Shown: positions 9,616-22,500 of the stretch, one piece after another
Layout of the letters: each line of letters begins with the position of its first letter
How positions within the stretch are numbered: position 1 is the stretch's first letter
DNA from: Isochrysis galbana
Taxonomy: Eukaryota; Haptophyta; Isochrysidales; Isochrysidaceae
Reading direction: 5' to 3'
Assembly (NCBI GenBank): GCA_018136815.1
Contig: CM030937.1
Coordinates: 814,553 to 878,552, forward strand
DNA length: 64,000 nt
Notes under the pieces: generated by a model
Seen by the model: the letters and a program-made list of their open reading frames with translations, nothing else
Databases searched by the model: none
What the model was told of the DNA's origin: nothing
Program-made: the position numbers and the translations under genes

Positions 9616-11007
9616 GCATACTGGCGTTCGTGCCTATTATTGTATTACATTTTTTTTGGAACTGACACTGGCGCAGCTGCGTCTTTTTTTGGATTCTTTT
9701 TGTTTTGATCACAAATACTGCGAAAGCTATGCGATTTGACCGCAGAAAAGGGGACATCGCAGCCAGTCCCGCCCTTTCACCGCGCCCTCGCTCCTCTTCA
9801 GCCAAACCAAAGCAGGGGGTTGCACCCCACCCCACCGTACAAAGGCGCGCAGGCGTCCCATAGGCGGGAGGAGATGCGTCCACAGAGGCGGGCGGAGAGG
9901 CGCGCCAACGTCTCCTAACCGGGAGGGACGGTGGCTGGGCTGAGCGAGGGCAGCGCCGGGCGAGCGGAAGCAGCACCTAGAGCAATGCCCCCCTAGGGGC
10001 CCTGGGGGGTAATTCCACGCCTTAGGGGGGTCTGATCTGAGCGGGGTGCACCTGTCCTCAACGGTATGTTCTCGCCTTCCTCTTCCTCCGGTGTTGCTAA
10101 GTGACCGGTTTATCTCAGAAATGTTGTAGGGTTCCGTCGCTGTTGAGTGTCACGGTGTTTATGGCGCTGTGACAGTAGTTGTGGTCGGTCGCACGTCCAA
10201 ATGATTGGTTGGACTGGGATGTCGCGTCGTTTTATGCGAGCGTTTCGGCTAAACCAAGTGCTTTCGCTACGAGGCTGAAGTTCTCGCTTACCGCTTAGCT
10301 GTAGCCCACCTCCTACCTTTCTCATTCTCGATGAAAACGGGGGTGCGTGCTGAGTTCCATCGATTAGCTTGGGTTTTCTTCCCTGAGCGGCCTTATAGGT
10401 GCGCATGGAGCTGTAGAAGTTCGGCGGGACAAGGCCCCTAACCAGGGTGGTAAACCTCATTAGCATGGACTCCAAGATTGGTATATAGTGATACTCGTAT
10501 GATTCGAATTCTACTCTGTAAAAGTCTCTTCTTAGTATGAACTTCCGCCGCAAGCAAGGACTCCGAGCGAGCAACTTGAGCAACTTGCGAGCAACTTAGC
10601 CCCATTTCCGAAATGACATTTCCGAGCAACTACCAACAACTTTTACGAGCAACTTTGGGGGTCTGAGCGAGCAACTCTTGCCTAGCCCTAAGCCCTTCTT
10701 CCCATCCGGGCCTCCTCAAGCCGCGCCTCCCGCCCTCATCTCAGTCGTCAATTGGATGTGTACCTTACAAAGATCGGGTGCCCGTGTTTTGTTTGGGACT
10801 CGTGGGAGTCAGCATGGGACAAGATCGACAAAGCAACTTTCAGCCGCTCGTTGTTGTTTTTGGTTGTTGGTGAGGATCTGTTGTTTGGAGTCTCTTGCTG
10901 AAGCTATTCCCTCAGCAACCTTTGCAAGCGCGGTGTTGGTTACCTTGTGCCGTGTTGCGTGTTGCCAGAGGGAACAACCCCGTGGCAACGGCGGCTTTGG
11001 CGCCGAC
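9616..11007. other. Intergenic region, no firm gene
   Basis: Contains an unassigned 157-codon minus-strand frame (10110-10583) with no recognisable domain. At 10552-10680 there is a cluster of about seven copies of the short motif GAGCAACTT at irregular spacing. From about 10745 the sequence may be further upstream flank of copy C, but the matching part of copy A lies outside the window. Confidence 0.5.
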
Positions 11008-13640
11008 GCCGTGCTCGCGGCAGTAGGCCAACGCCTGTCGAGGGCGCGGGCATCGCGCGCCTGCACAGTGCAGTGCCATTTGGGTAGGGCATCTCTAGGC
11101 GCGAGGGAGGCTTGAGCTTGGCCGTGGGAGCCATGGGGAACGTCGTGGGCCGCTTGCTCCACGAAGCGGGCCGTTCTACGACGCTCATGCCTCTAAACCT
11201 AAACATGTATGTGATACAGATGCTTTGATGAGGGGCCTCCACGCCCTAGCTTGCCCCCTGTGCTCCGCGGCGGCGTGTTGTGAATAAGATGAAGGGACCG
11301 GGCGGGGAGGCACAGAGCAACCACAGCCACACAGCCACTCCACTCCCACAACGAGAAGGCTCTTGCAGAGGAGGGCACGAGGAGAGAAGGGAATCTCGCC
11401 AGATGACATGGTACACCACGGCAAGAGCCGAGCACCGGTCGATCGTTATCGGCCGCGTCGGAGTGCTGTGGTTGGGTCGCTCTCTCCTCGCCGCGTCGCC
11501 GTTCCCCATCGGTTAAAGGGGGCGAGGCGCACGAAAGAGGAGAAGAAAGAGACCAGCCAAGATTCAAACGGTGTCAGCAAGAGAGGAGAGATCGCGGACC
11601 CAAGCGAAGAGAGGAGAGGACAGAGAGAGAGAAGTCATTTCGCGCCAGCTGAACCCACACTGCATCGACCGCCGACAGCGAGAAGGAGTCACCCATGGGC
11701 AACAACTGCTTCAAATGTATAACCTCTGGCAATACCACGATCTTCGCGCTCGCCACGCCTTCAAGAGTATTCCGGGACAACAACAATAACGGCTCGCCGC
11801 AGACCGATCAAGAAAAGCGTTACCGCCCAACCCAAAACCGGGGCCATTCTCACACTCCCCCGCAACGGCTCAACTTCTCCAAGAACGACACTTCTCCAGG
11901 AGAGGAGACGACGGGGGTATCCGTCACGCAAGGCACCGCTACACAAGAGGAATGCCAACGTCTCGACGCAATGCGTACAGGAGAGGCGCGCACACAGGAG
12001 GAAAAGCACTTGCAGCGAGCACGTGAAGCATTGGAAGAAGAACGCCGCCGTTTGGAAGAAGTGCAGGCGCAAGAGGCGCGCAGGCAGGAGGAAGAGCGCG
12101 TGCGGCGAGCGCAAGAGCAACGTGAGCACGAAGCAGAGCAGCGCCGTTTGGCAGAAGAACGCCGACGCCTCGAAGCAGCGCAGGCACAAGAGGCGCGCAG
12201 GAAGGAGGAAGAGCGTTTGCGGCAAGCACAGAACCAACTTGAAGCAGAGCAGCGCCGTTTGGTAGAGGAACGCCGCCGTCTGGAAGCAGTGCAGGCACAA
12301 GAGGCGCGCAGGCAGGAGGAAGAGCGCGTGCGGCGAGCGCAAGAGCAACGCCAGCGTGAAGCAGAGCAGCGCCGTTTGGCAGAAGAACGCCGACGCCTCG
12401 AAGCAGCGCAGGCACAAGTGGCGCGTCGACTGGAAGAAGAGCGCTTGCGGCAAGCACAGAACCAACTTGAAGCAGAGCAGCGCCGTTTGGTAGAGGAACG
12501 CCGCCGTCTGGAAGCAGTGCAGGCACAAGAGGCGCGCAGGCAGGAGGAAGAGCGCGTGCGGCGAGCACAGGAGCAACGCCAGCGTGAAGTAGAGCAGCGT
12601 CGTTGCACAGAGGAACGCCGACGTCTCGACGAAATGCGTGCAGAAGAGGCGCGCAGGCAAGACGAAGACCGCTCGCGCCGAGCGCAAGAGCAGCGTGAGC
12701 GTGAAGCGGAGCTGCGCCGTTCGGCAGAGGGACACCGACGCTTCGAAACAACCCAGGCACAAGAAGCGCGCTGGCTGACAGAGCAGCCCAGCTCTAGCCG
12801 AGATGCTACAGCTTCCTCGATTGTAGGCGTGTGCAAGACTACAGGCAAGCCATGCAAGATCTGCAGCAAGGGCGTGCGCTGCCGATGGGCAGGAACACCC
12901 GGACACCTGCCGTGATTATTGCACTTCGGCCGTTGCCATTTGAGAAGCATCCGCGGAGGCAAGCATTCTCAAGTGTTAGGCCGAGGGACGAAAGCCGAGG
13001 GTGTGCGAGTCCACCGTGACCAATCCTATGCTCTTTTGAGGACGCAATCACGAAGCCGCCGTGCAATTCCGTGCGGTCGGTTTGGCGCGTGTTTGCGCAT
13101 CACCAGGTGTGTAGAGTGGCGGGAGTGCCCTCAATGGGATCGTTGCTGTACTATAGCGGACATCCTCTGGACACGGCCTATGTGGCAACTGTGTTGCTGT
13201 GTTTGCTGAGTTGTGACAGATTCCTTTTTGATGTGTTCCGTCAAGTGCGCAGCGCCGCCGTGCGATGTGGCAATCCGCGCCATCCTTGTAGCTGCAGAGC
13301 CAAAATATTTGGCTCGTGCAAGACTCTTGCGTGCGCTACCGCAGAATAATACATTGGGTGAAGAGTAGTTGCGTAGTTTCATGACAGCCCCCCTGCTAAT
13401 CACTTATACTTATGATCGCGGATTTCAGGAATGGAATTGCGTATACTTCGTGGCGCAGCGCCGCCGTGCGATTTGGCAACCCGCACCATCATCCTGGTAG
13501 CAGCCGCAGAGCCAAAGTAATTTGTGGCTCTTGCTTGCGTACCACAGAACATAGATAGAGAGTGCTTAAATAGCAGCAACTTCGCTAATCTCTGATACTT
13601 GTGATCGCGAATTTCAGGAATGGGATGGCGTATCTCTTAA
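11008..13640 (+). repeat. Segmental duplication unit, copy C
   Basis: 11008-11694 matches 1-680 of copy A nearly base for base. 12916-13560 matches 8391-9030 of copy B. At the end, a short block (GATCGCG then TTTCAGGAATGG) is repeated at about 13415 and 13600. The boundary on the right is approximate. Confidence 0.85.
11695..12915 (+). CDS. Arg/Glu-rich helical repeat protein, family copy C (406 aa)
   Basis: Same architecture as copies A and B: MGNNCFK start, Ser/Thr/Pro-rich linker, about six to seven Arg/Glu-rich repeats of 37-39 residues, and the C-terminal Cys/His box. Its 5' flank and first about 30 codons are closest to copy A (MGNNCFKCITSG), while its last 200 codons and 3' flank are essentially identical to copy B. 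The gene therefore looks like a mosaic, consistent with gene conversion or unequal crossing-over among tandem copies. The reading frame is open throughout. Function unknown. Confidence 0.75.
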   Translation: MGNNCFKCITSGNTTIFALATPSRVFRDNNNNGSPQTDQEKRYRPTQNRGHSHTPPQRLNFSKNDTSPGEETTGVSVTQGTATQEECQRLDAMRTGEARTQEEKHLQRAREALEEERRRLEEVQAQEARRQEEERVRRAQEQREHEAEQRRLAEERRRLEAAQAQEARRKEEERLRQAQNQLEAEQRRLVEERRRLEAVQAQEARRQEEERVRRAQEQRQREAEQRRLAEERRRLEAAQAQVARRLEEERLRQAQNQLEAEQRRLVEERRRLEAVQAQEARRQEEERVRRAQEQRQREVEQRRCTEERRRLDEMRAEEARRQDEDRSRRAQEQREREAELRRSAEGHRRFETTQAQEARWLTEQPSSSRDATASSIVGVCKTTGKPCKICSKGVRCRWAGTPGHLP

Positions 13641-13656
13641 GAGGCGACGCACCGAA

Positions 13657-14110
13657 CTAAGTTTATACTTTGTTCGGCCATGGGGGGGCACGAGCCCCCC
13701 TCTCTTTCCACTCCTCCCCTGCCGTGGGGGAGGAACCACCCATCCTTCTGGCATGCCTGATGGCTTGCCAGGAGGCCACTGCCCTGCTGACCCACTCTCC
13801 CACTGACAGGCACGCCTGGATCGCTCGTCCTGGCCCCTCGTGGCCAGCCCATTGCTCCAACCCCCCCTCCCCCCCTGTTCGACAGGCAGACAGGTGCAGA
13901 CTGGGGGCCCCAGAGGCTCAGGAGCGCCAGCGAGGGAGAGGCAGGGGAGCCCAGGGCCCAGCCCCAGCCCCAGCCTCCTCTGCCCCCTGAGCTGGCCTCC
14001 AGGAGCCTCCCGGGGTCGCCAGCAAGCAGCTGCAGGCCTGGCGCAGGCACGCCATCGCGCGTGCCGCAGGAGAGAGGAGAGGGAGCGCGGAGAAGGGGGT
14101 GGGCGGAGCG
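13657..14110 (+). repeat. Dispersed GC-rich repeat, inverted relative to copies at 62.4 and 63.8 kb
   Basis: 13657-13790 is the reverse complement of 63840-63974, including TTTATACTT, ACTCCTCCCCTGC, GGAGGAACCACCCA and TTGCCAGGAG blocks. 13975-14095 shares TGCCCCCTGAGCT, GCAGGCC and GAGAGAGGAG blocks with the reverse complement of 62385-62480. A non-coding interspersed repeat. No terminal repeats are resolved. Confidence 0.65.
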
Positions 14111-14229
14111 AGAGCTCCGCTAGAGGTGGGGGAGAGTGGGTTGAAAAAAAAACTCTTGTTGATCCGGAGGCCCACATTTTCTTATCGTCGGACCGGGGGA
14201 AGATTTCCCCTCGTCCCTCTCCCCGCTCT

Positions 14230-16525
14230 AATCCGAATCCGAGGCAGAGCGATGGCGACCGACCCACCTGATAGGCCGACCTTCGCCGCGCTCCAGCGAG
14301 AGCACGGCGGTGGTCAGCCCCCCCTTGTCGATGGTGTTCGGACAAACTGGTCCGGGTACACCGGTCGGCGGTCTCATCGGCGTTTCATGCCACCGCACTC
14401 GGCCGATTTCTGCTTCACCTTCCCACGCAGCATGGCCGTCAGCCCCACACCACACCACTTCCAGCCCAAACCTGAGGGGGATGACACCGGCTTGCCTACG
14501 CGCTCCTACGCGCAGAACCCCATCCAGGATATTGATACGCTGCCTCCCAACCCCGCAGACTACCCAACCGCGCGCTCGGGAATCGTGGCGAGCATTGCAA
14601 TACAGCCCTCTTGGCGCGCTGCGCTGCTTCCGTAGGACTTCCTGTGCCATCTACCGAACGGTCGCCAAGTGCATCGCGTTCGCGAACTCGTTGGCACCGG
14701 GGCAGCGTACGAGCCTCCTCAGCAAGAACTCTCACCCAGCGCGCCCGGTCGCGTTCGAAAGTTCGGCACTCCGGCCCATTCGGCCGGGTGACGTTAGCGT
14801 AGTTGACGACGCCACACTGTCGAGTCGAGCGCTACCGGAGGGCTCTGAGCCACTCCGTCGCGAGCGGCACCGGCGGCTAGCGCGGCGCTTTGTCCCTCCT
14901 CCCCACCGGGAGTCGGGTGAATGAAATTCTGGACTGGGTCGGGCAACCCCATTCGGGTGTATGGACAGGGAACGAACGGCGAACGAAGGACTGTGGGGCG
15001 GCGAGGCGCTCCTAGCGGCCCTAGTGTGTTGGGCTTTAAGAGATTGTTAGACCTACAAAGAACTCTTCCCTCAGGGAGGGAGCCTAGGCTGCTTGAGTGC
15101 AGCGACGCAGCGAACAACGACGGACAAAGAGCCTGAGAACAACAGGATACACCGACTCACGAACACACCGGAATCATTCACCCAAACAAAGCAAATTATC
15201 AAGCAACCGCGACCCCAAATCACCGATAACTCAAACACGTCGCGAGAGACGGAGAGAGAGAGCGAGAGAGAGAGAGACTCCGCAGCGACGGCCGGAGCGT
15301 GTCTCCGTTGTAACTTCCCACGTAGCGGAGAGTCCGAAGGGGAGCGTCATGTCGCGCGACCACGGCGATCACTTTGGATACAGATCGCAACGAGATGTCT
15401 TCACGACCGAATAAATCTTGCCGTTGAGCGTGAACCTTCTAGACGCTTCTAACGAACAACCCTGAGTAGCAACCAAGGGGAAGAAACACCAAAGGGGCCA
15501 AGGCTTGCATGTAACTTGCATCAAGGGGAAAGATTCCCTCACCTAGGAAGCGAACCTACACCGATCTCCAAGGGGAGATGGCAAATTAAACCTCAAATCT
15601 CGAGCGGCTAGAGCAACCGACTCGCTCGCCAAAACCTTGACCGAGAAGAAAGAAGCAAGGACCTACAAGCCAAGGGTAGCGGACCTAGGGAATGTGAGAG
15701 GAAGTTTCCGAACGCCAACGCGAACACCAAACGCGGGAAGGCAACGAAACCCTAACCAGGCTAAACAAAACCTATGAAGAACAGGCCTGGACGACAACGA
15801 AAGTGAGCAAGTCCCAAGAAAGAACCGGAACCCAACCAGAAACGACAAGCCTTGCAAGAAGCTAAACAAGCCTTCACAAGGTAACCTGAGAGCCTGAGAC
15901 AAGCGCGCAGCGAGTGACAGGCGACCTGGCTCCTTTGGGTCAAGATTACCCGAAAGGAGGAAACCTGGAATCTAGACCTGACAAACAGGCTAGAAGGAAC
16001 GAAACGAGAACTCGAATTCTAGATCGCTAGGGACGAACCCTACCAACCTAGGTATGCCTGAGCTTCACCGTGTGGCCGCACGGCGAAGGACCTGGAATCA
16101 AGAGCCTGGAAATCGCATCATCTGGGATGAATGCGACACCCCCCGACTAAGATCGAGACGTCTCCCGATGTCGAGCGGTGAACCTGGAAACAGAGACCTG
16201 GAAACTGGAACCTGAGCTGACCAGAGGTCAGAATCGGAACAAGAAGCAACGGAACATAGCGAGCGAAACGTGGAGACAAGAACACCCTTTGGATCCAAAG
16301 CGAGCACGAAATCGGCGGCTTAACGCGGCGGCCTCTTTCGTACGCACTGCCCCACCCACTTCTCCCTTTTACAGGAGCTTTGCTCGGGTGTTGCGCCGGG
16401 TGTAGAGCGCAGGCAGCACGCGTTCATCACCTCCATGATTCGCTCGGACGGAAACTTGAACTCGGAGCCCTAGCCGAGGCGTGGGGCTAGCCTAGAGGGA
16501 CGGGTCCCTTACCCAAGACATGGGA
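14230..16525. other. Region 3' of the chromovirus ORF, no gene recognised
   Basis: About 2.3 kb with short overlapping frames on both strands and no recognisable domain. 15245-15275 is a GAGA-rich simple repeat. Much of it is probably the 3' internal part and/or terminus of the chromovirus on the minus strand. I could not find in it a copy of the candidate LTR sequence at 24413, so the element's left end is not fixed. Confidence 0.45.
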
Positions 16526-19500
16526 TCAACGAGAATGGAGCCTGGATCGAGTGCGCGACGACGGCGCATCGAGAACGGGAGGAAGAGGAGTATCCCTGGC
16601 CGACGAAGAAGTTGCTTCCGGGGACTCAACATCTTCTGGACAAGTCTCTTCGACGGAGCGATCATAATCATCAAGCAAATCAGAACAACGACGGAGCAAC
16701 TCGGAACGAGGCTCCCAGGTGGCTTCTCGAATAGAATAGCCACGCCACTTCACGAGGTACTCGATAGAATCGCCATGGCTACGACGATCGAGCAACTTTT
16801 CAACGATGTACTCGTCGTCAGCCAGCGGCTCTTCATCAACGAAAGTATGATACGGCCGGAGGTTCGAGATATGCACCTCCTCCTTGACTAACCGGTTCTC
16901 CAAATCACGGAGTCGGTACCTAGTGTCGGACAGAGCCTCTACGACGCGGTAGGGACCCGAGTAGATGAATTGCAACTTGTTGGCACGGCCTGGTAATCGC
17001 ATGCAGACGCGATCCCCAGGTTCGAAACGCGCTGGTCTTTGAGACTTGATGGTAGCGTCACGGGCCGACTCAGCCTGAGCGGCTAGGGTAGCCTCGAGAG
17101 CGCTGGACCATGAGAGGCGGAGGCTCGCATTGAGCCTGGATGCGTACGAGCGAACGTCGGCGGACGCCGCCTCGAGAGCAGTTGGCGAAACGGTCTTCGG
17201 ATCAGAGAGTTGAGCGGGCAGACGCAGCTCACGCCCAAAGATCAAAGACGCTGGAGACCGGGAGGTAACACGACCGGAAGAAGCCCTCAACGAGAGGAGT
17301 AGGAACGGCAAATGGTCGACCCAATGGCTGCCACCCTCGTTCGAGGCGCGCATTAAACGGATGAGCGTTTGCTGAGCGCGTTCGACGAAGCCTACACCTT
17401 CATGTCGGTACGGCTCTGTACTCGACAAATCAGTCCCGGTGAGCTCCAGAATACGCGAAACAAGAACCGAACAAAGATTCGAACCGGCGTCGGTTCGAAG
17501 CTGCCTAGGGACTCCATAACGCGTCACAATCAAGCGGATGAACATGTCCAAGGCCACTTCCGACGAGGGATCCCCATTCGACGGCTCAGCCTCAATCCAT
17601 CGAGTGAGCGAGTCGATGAAGACGACCAGCTTGTCGCAACCCGAGACTCCAGGCACGAAGTTGTGAGTGGGAGCCAGCGAGAGCACGTCGCAGTAGACCA
17701 CATCAAAGGGGTAGGTACCCACGGAGAGACCGGAGGGCGACGCTAGAGCCCTCGGTAGCGGCTTGGCGAGGGTACACTCGTGGCATTCCCGGACGTAGGA
17801 TGCAACGTCGGAAGACATGCCCGGCCAGTATACCCGAGTACGAAGAAGACCAGACATACGAGAAACTCCGAGGTGACCGGAGCGATCGTGGTAGGCAAAA
17901 AGGTAGCGAGACCGCAACGAGGGCGGAATGTAGAGCACTAGCGAGTTCGGGTCGGTGGAGTCAGGAACGGTGCGATAGTAGACGAGCCCATCGTGAACGA
18001 CGAAACGGCGAAACATCTTGGATTGCTGAGCGGGAACAGGAGCGACAGAACTGGAACACGAATCATCTTCGGCAATGGGGCCTGAGGCGGCGGCCTGCCG
18101 AGGCGACCCTTGGCCTGATGGCTCGTGATTGACCGTCTCTCTTGAGCCTAGGAGTGGCTCTACGAACGGATCTTCCGCCAGGGCCGCTCTCATCTCTTCG
18201 GAAGTCGGCGTACCCGGAGCCAAATAACTGGACTGGATGGCGGGCCCGGAATCGGAGGCTCGACGACGAGATCGATCCAAAGCTTGAAGCCCTCGCGCCG
18301 TAGCTACGGAGCGCGTGATGGCAGCCACCGGATGGGACCGTTCCTGCTCGGCTAGAGACTCTAAGCCAGGCTCACGTACCGCTAGCGGCGCTGGGCCGGC
18401 GAGTGGTTCATCTTCGTGTTCCGGCTCCAGGGATGCTAGCCGGGACAGCCCGTCAGCATCCTGATGAACAGCTCCTGGTTTATGTTCGACGTCGAACCGG
18501 TACTCAGCCAACTTGAGAGCCCACCGAGTCAGCCGAGAGGCTGGCCCACCGGCTACTTGATCCTTCATGGTATGCAGCCATCGCAGCGCGGAGTGGTCGA
18601 CGACTAACTTGAACCGACGCCCCCAAAGGTAGGGTCGCCAATTTCGGATTGATTCCAGGGCAGCCAAGAGCTCAATCTCAGTCACCGTCCAGTGGCGTTC
18701 GGCCGAGGTGAGACTGCGAGCGTAGTACCCAACGACTCGTTCACGGTTATCGTCTCCTAGCTGCGAGAGGATGCCGGCGATACCCAACTTGCTAGCCCCA
18801 TCGGTCTTGACGATGAAGGGACGATCATCCCTGGGTGGAGTCAAGACGGGCTCCGAGGTGATCGCTGCCTTGAGCTCTTGGATAGCTCGGCGACACTCCT
18901 CGGACTGGGACTCCTTTGCCACGTCGCAGCCCTTCCGCGTGAGGGCAGTGAGAGGAGCAGCCTTAGCGGCGAATTGGCGAATGAATCGACGATAGTAGGA
19001 GCAAAGGCCGAGGAAAGATCGAACCGCTTCCAAGGAGTTGATGGATGACGGGTCGATGTCGGCGACAGCTGCGACCTTCTTCGGGTCCATCTTGAGACCT
19101 TCCCTCGAGACAACGTGACCGAGGTACTCCGTAGAGGTGGCAAAGAAGACACACTTGGACATCTTGCAGGTCAGGCCGGCCCACTCTAGCCGCTCGAGAA
19201 CTAGGTCTAGCCGGTGAAGCATTTGCTCGAACGAAGCTTGTGCCCTGGCCTCTTCGGAAGGACCCACGCCCGTTGACCAGATGCCCACATCATCGAGGTA
19301 AGGCATGCAGATCTCCCACGCTAGCGCACCGAGAACGATGTCCATCAAGCGGCACATGTAGGAGGGACCTGATTGGATGCCGAACGGTAGAAAGTTGAAC
19401 TCGTATTTGCCGCGGTGGGTAGTGAAAGCGGTGATATGTTTGTGCGACTCTTTGATCGGGATGCCCCAAAAGCCAGAGGCTAAATCGAGAGTACATAAAA

Positions 19501-22500
19501 AGAGAGAACTGAGCGGCCCTTGGCCGGACGCTAGCCTATCAATAGCCTCTACAATGAGGGGTAGAGGGCTATCCTCGACGCGTAGCTTGGCGTTCGTGTC
19601 GCGGTAGTCCACGCAGAATCGAACGGAGCCATCTTTCTTGCTGACCAGGACTACTCGGGAAGCCCAAGCCGAATTTGACTTGCGAATAATGCCGGCGGCT
19701 TCCATCTTGGCTACCTCCTCTTCTATGATGAGCTCGCCTGCGCGGCCCACTCTAGACGGAGCATGCCGGTGAGGAACAGCACCGGGGTTGAGTGGCAACT
19801 CCACCTCGAGAACATGCGTATGGTTTGGAGCCCCCGGGTGCAACGCGAAAGCTTTGATGCGCCGGGCCAAGAGTTGGCGTACTTCTTCTCGTTGATCGTC
19901 GGAAAGAAGCCGGTCTGGATCGATGGTGGCTGAGTCGAGTAGGGCTCGTTGCTCCTCGCTCAGCGCGGTGACAGGGTCACCATCCCCCTCGCTTCCAGTC
20001 GGAGTCCAGCCCCGGTGCAACTTGAAACGCACCTGGAGCGAAGCTATCGGATGCAGAGACGGCAGGGTCAGCGCATTGACCCCGGTGTGGACGATCGTCA
20101 CCGCGATGCGGTGATCGTCCGTGGGCGTGACCACCGTGGGCATTACGAGAGGAGACGAATCGAGAGCCTCGCGATTTGGTAGGCGGTCGACCAGCATCGC
20201 GCAGTCCGAATGATCTCGGAGAGCTAGCGGAACCCTGACCCAGATGGTTGCGCGGTGGAAGGCAGGAATCGTCACCGCTTGCTCCGTGTAGAGAAGGTAT
20301 TCGGACGAGGTAGACGCCGGAGCTTTGGCCGCAAACTCGTCGGCAGACTCAAAGAGAGGTGTATAGAGTGGCTGCCTAGCATCAGCAGCAGCCTCACCCT
20401 CCGATCCGGCCGGGATCTCTCGTGTTCCCGTCGACCTCTCCAGAAAGTCGACAGTCAGCGGCTGACCGGGTGACATCGAGATAGCTCCGACGAAGCCGGA
20501 GTCCGCGACTGGGGGCGGCGCCGTGGAAACTCTGACTACACATTCGGAAAGGACTCTTGAAGAGTCTTCTGAATCGCCAGAGGCCGGACGGAGGCGGAGG
20601 CTTCCTTCCGAGCTCGCGGCGTCGAGAGAAATGGTAGCGGAGTGGGCGGCCAAAAAATCGTTCCCGAGCAGAAGCATCGCGTTTCCTTCGATGACCGCGA
20701 ACGAATGACGGAAGAGGCGACCGGACAAGGAGAAGACGAGGCTAGCCCGGCCCCTAGTGATGAGAGGAAGGCCGTCCGGCCCATGTAGGTTGGGGACGGT
20801 AGCGTCCGATACGCGTTCGACGCAAGCGTCTTCAGGTAGTCGATCGAGAAGAGCAGTGGTGATTACTGACGGGCCCGCTCCAGTGTCAGCCAGGGTGCTG
20901 TTCACCGTGAGGGCAACGTCCGGGAGAACGAACCCTTGAGCTGCGCGGTCGCCATCGGCACGGCAGACCACGAGATCGCGGACATAGAGGCAGTGACGAG
21001 GGTAGAGTGGCGGCGGAGTGTCCGCGATAGATTCTACTGGAAGCGAGGTTCCGGCTCCGGGTGACGGGGTGGTTGGATTGGAGGCTGGCCTGGACGGAGA
21101 AGATTCATCGACGTGGGGCACTCGCTCGATAGCGGCGGCTACCGTCTGCGGCACGAATGGTATTGAAGAGTATGGGGATGCCTTTGCTGAATTAGAGGGG
21201 TTAGGCACGCCATCATAGCCTAGCCCTCGACGGTCCGTCGGATGCCGAGGTTGATCCATTTGGCGTGACCATTCCTTCTCCAGGGACTTTTGCAAGGCTG
21301 TCTTCGGAAGCTTCGACAACTCGGAAAAACCAGCCGCACTGAGGCCCCTAGCGGCAGCCCCATCGCCACACAATGCCTGTGGAGTACCTTCTCCGTCGGC
21401 GGCGTCGGAGGGCTTGGTCTCGAGGGCCTGCATGCTCCGGTGTTCTGGAGTCTCGGGCGTATCATCTTCTCCCGAGTCCAGCCCAACATCCCCGTTTTCA
21501 AGTGGCCTTTCGGCTACGACCGAACCGGTCGGTTCGGCCACTCCTTCGTCGCCAGCCGTGAAGGAGGCGCTCGGAGATAGTGCATTGATGCCTTGAGAGC
21601 CCAGTCGAGACAAGATGGAAGGTTCCGACGGCTCCGCAGCTGCCGCTTGCTCAGCGATTTCTTGGGCGATGGAAGGCGTGACATCCTGCCACCGATGGAC
21701 CCCCGAAATTACATCACGATCGAAGACCTGCCACTTGCTGCGGCGCTTCTTCACCGTGTTTGGAGGGCCTGGCGTTGTAGAGCGGTCCCTTATGGGCCAC
21801 TCCCACGGCGTGAAGCGGTCTCCTTTCGCCTCGGTCCCGTCTTGCGATACGATAGTTTCCGAGTCCTCCTGATGAAGCAGGCGAGACGCATCGGCAACGG
21901 GGCCTACGTCCGGGATCACGACAACCGAATCAGACACTAGCGAACCGCTGGGAGGCGTGAGGTGAGAGCTAGAAGCTGCTTCGCCTCTCCCCTCCATGAA
22001 GCGAGCCAGAGCCGTCCTCGGCTCAGCCAGTTCGAAGCCGGTCGAGCAGAGCGAAGGGCGTTCTCTCAAGCTGGCAGCAGCTTGGGAAATTGCCCAGTCC
22101 ACCGTGAAGTCGAGCGAACGCGACGCCTTGGCTTCGCGCGCATAACGGCGCAAGACCGGCATCCACTGGGCCGCCATTGCACCGGCAATGCCCACATAGG
22201 TGCGGCTGCGAAGGGCGCCACGGTGGGGCGACGGCGATAGATCCGCCATCGCGGATAGACGTCCCTCGACAATCTTCGAAGGCTGCAGGGGCGGGAGTGA
22301 AGCCGTCAGGTACAGGCCAGTTGCTTTTTGATGGCCCGTGCCGTGCTGCCACGGCTGCACAAACTGCCGCGGTCGCAACCCCCCGACTAAGGCGGAGGCT
22401 TCCGCGTGCATTCGAGGATTTTCGACGGCAACGAAAGGCGCGTTGGCGCTTGCCATGGCGAGGAAGACTCTAGCGGCGGATTCGAGAGCCTGGCGTCGTC

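Noticed and set aside
10110-10583. 157-codon minus-strand ORF as a gene
   Set aside because: No domain, odd composition, and located in repeat-like sequence. Kept only as a remark under the intergenic entry.
927-12962. Long antisense and alternate-frame ORFs over the helical repeat genes
   Set aside because: The repeat unit is 111-117 bp (divisible by 3) with few stop-forming codons, so several frames stay open. Only the MGNNC frame has a coherent N-terminus, repeats and Cys/His end in every copy.
14228-14924. Overlapping 140-200-codon ORFs
   Set aside because: They overlap on both strands, lack domains and are explained by high GC.
14900-16500. 3' LTR of the chromovirus
   Set aside because: No stretch matching the candidate LTR edge at 24413 was found by eye; an alignment of 14.2-16.5 kb with 24.4-25.1 kb would decide.
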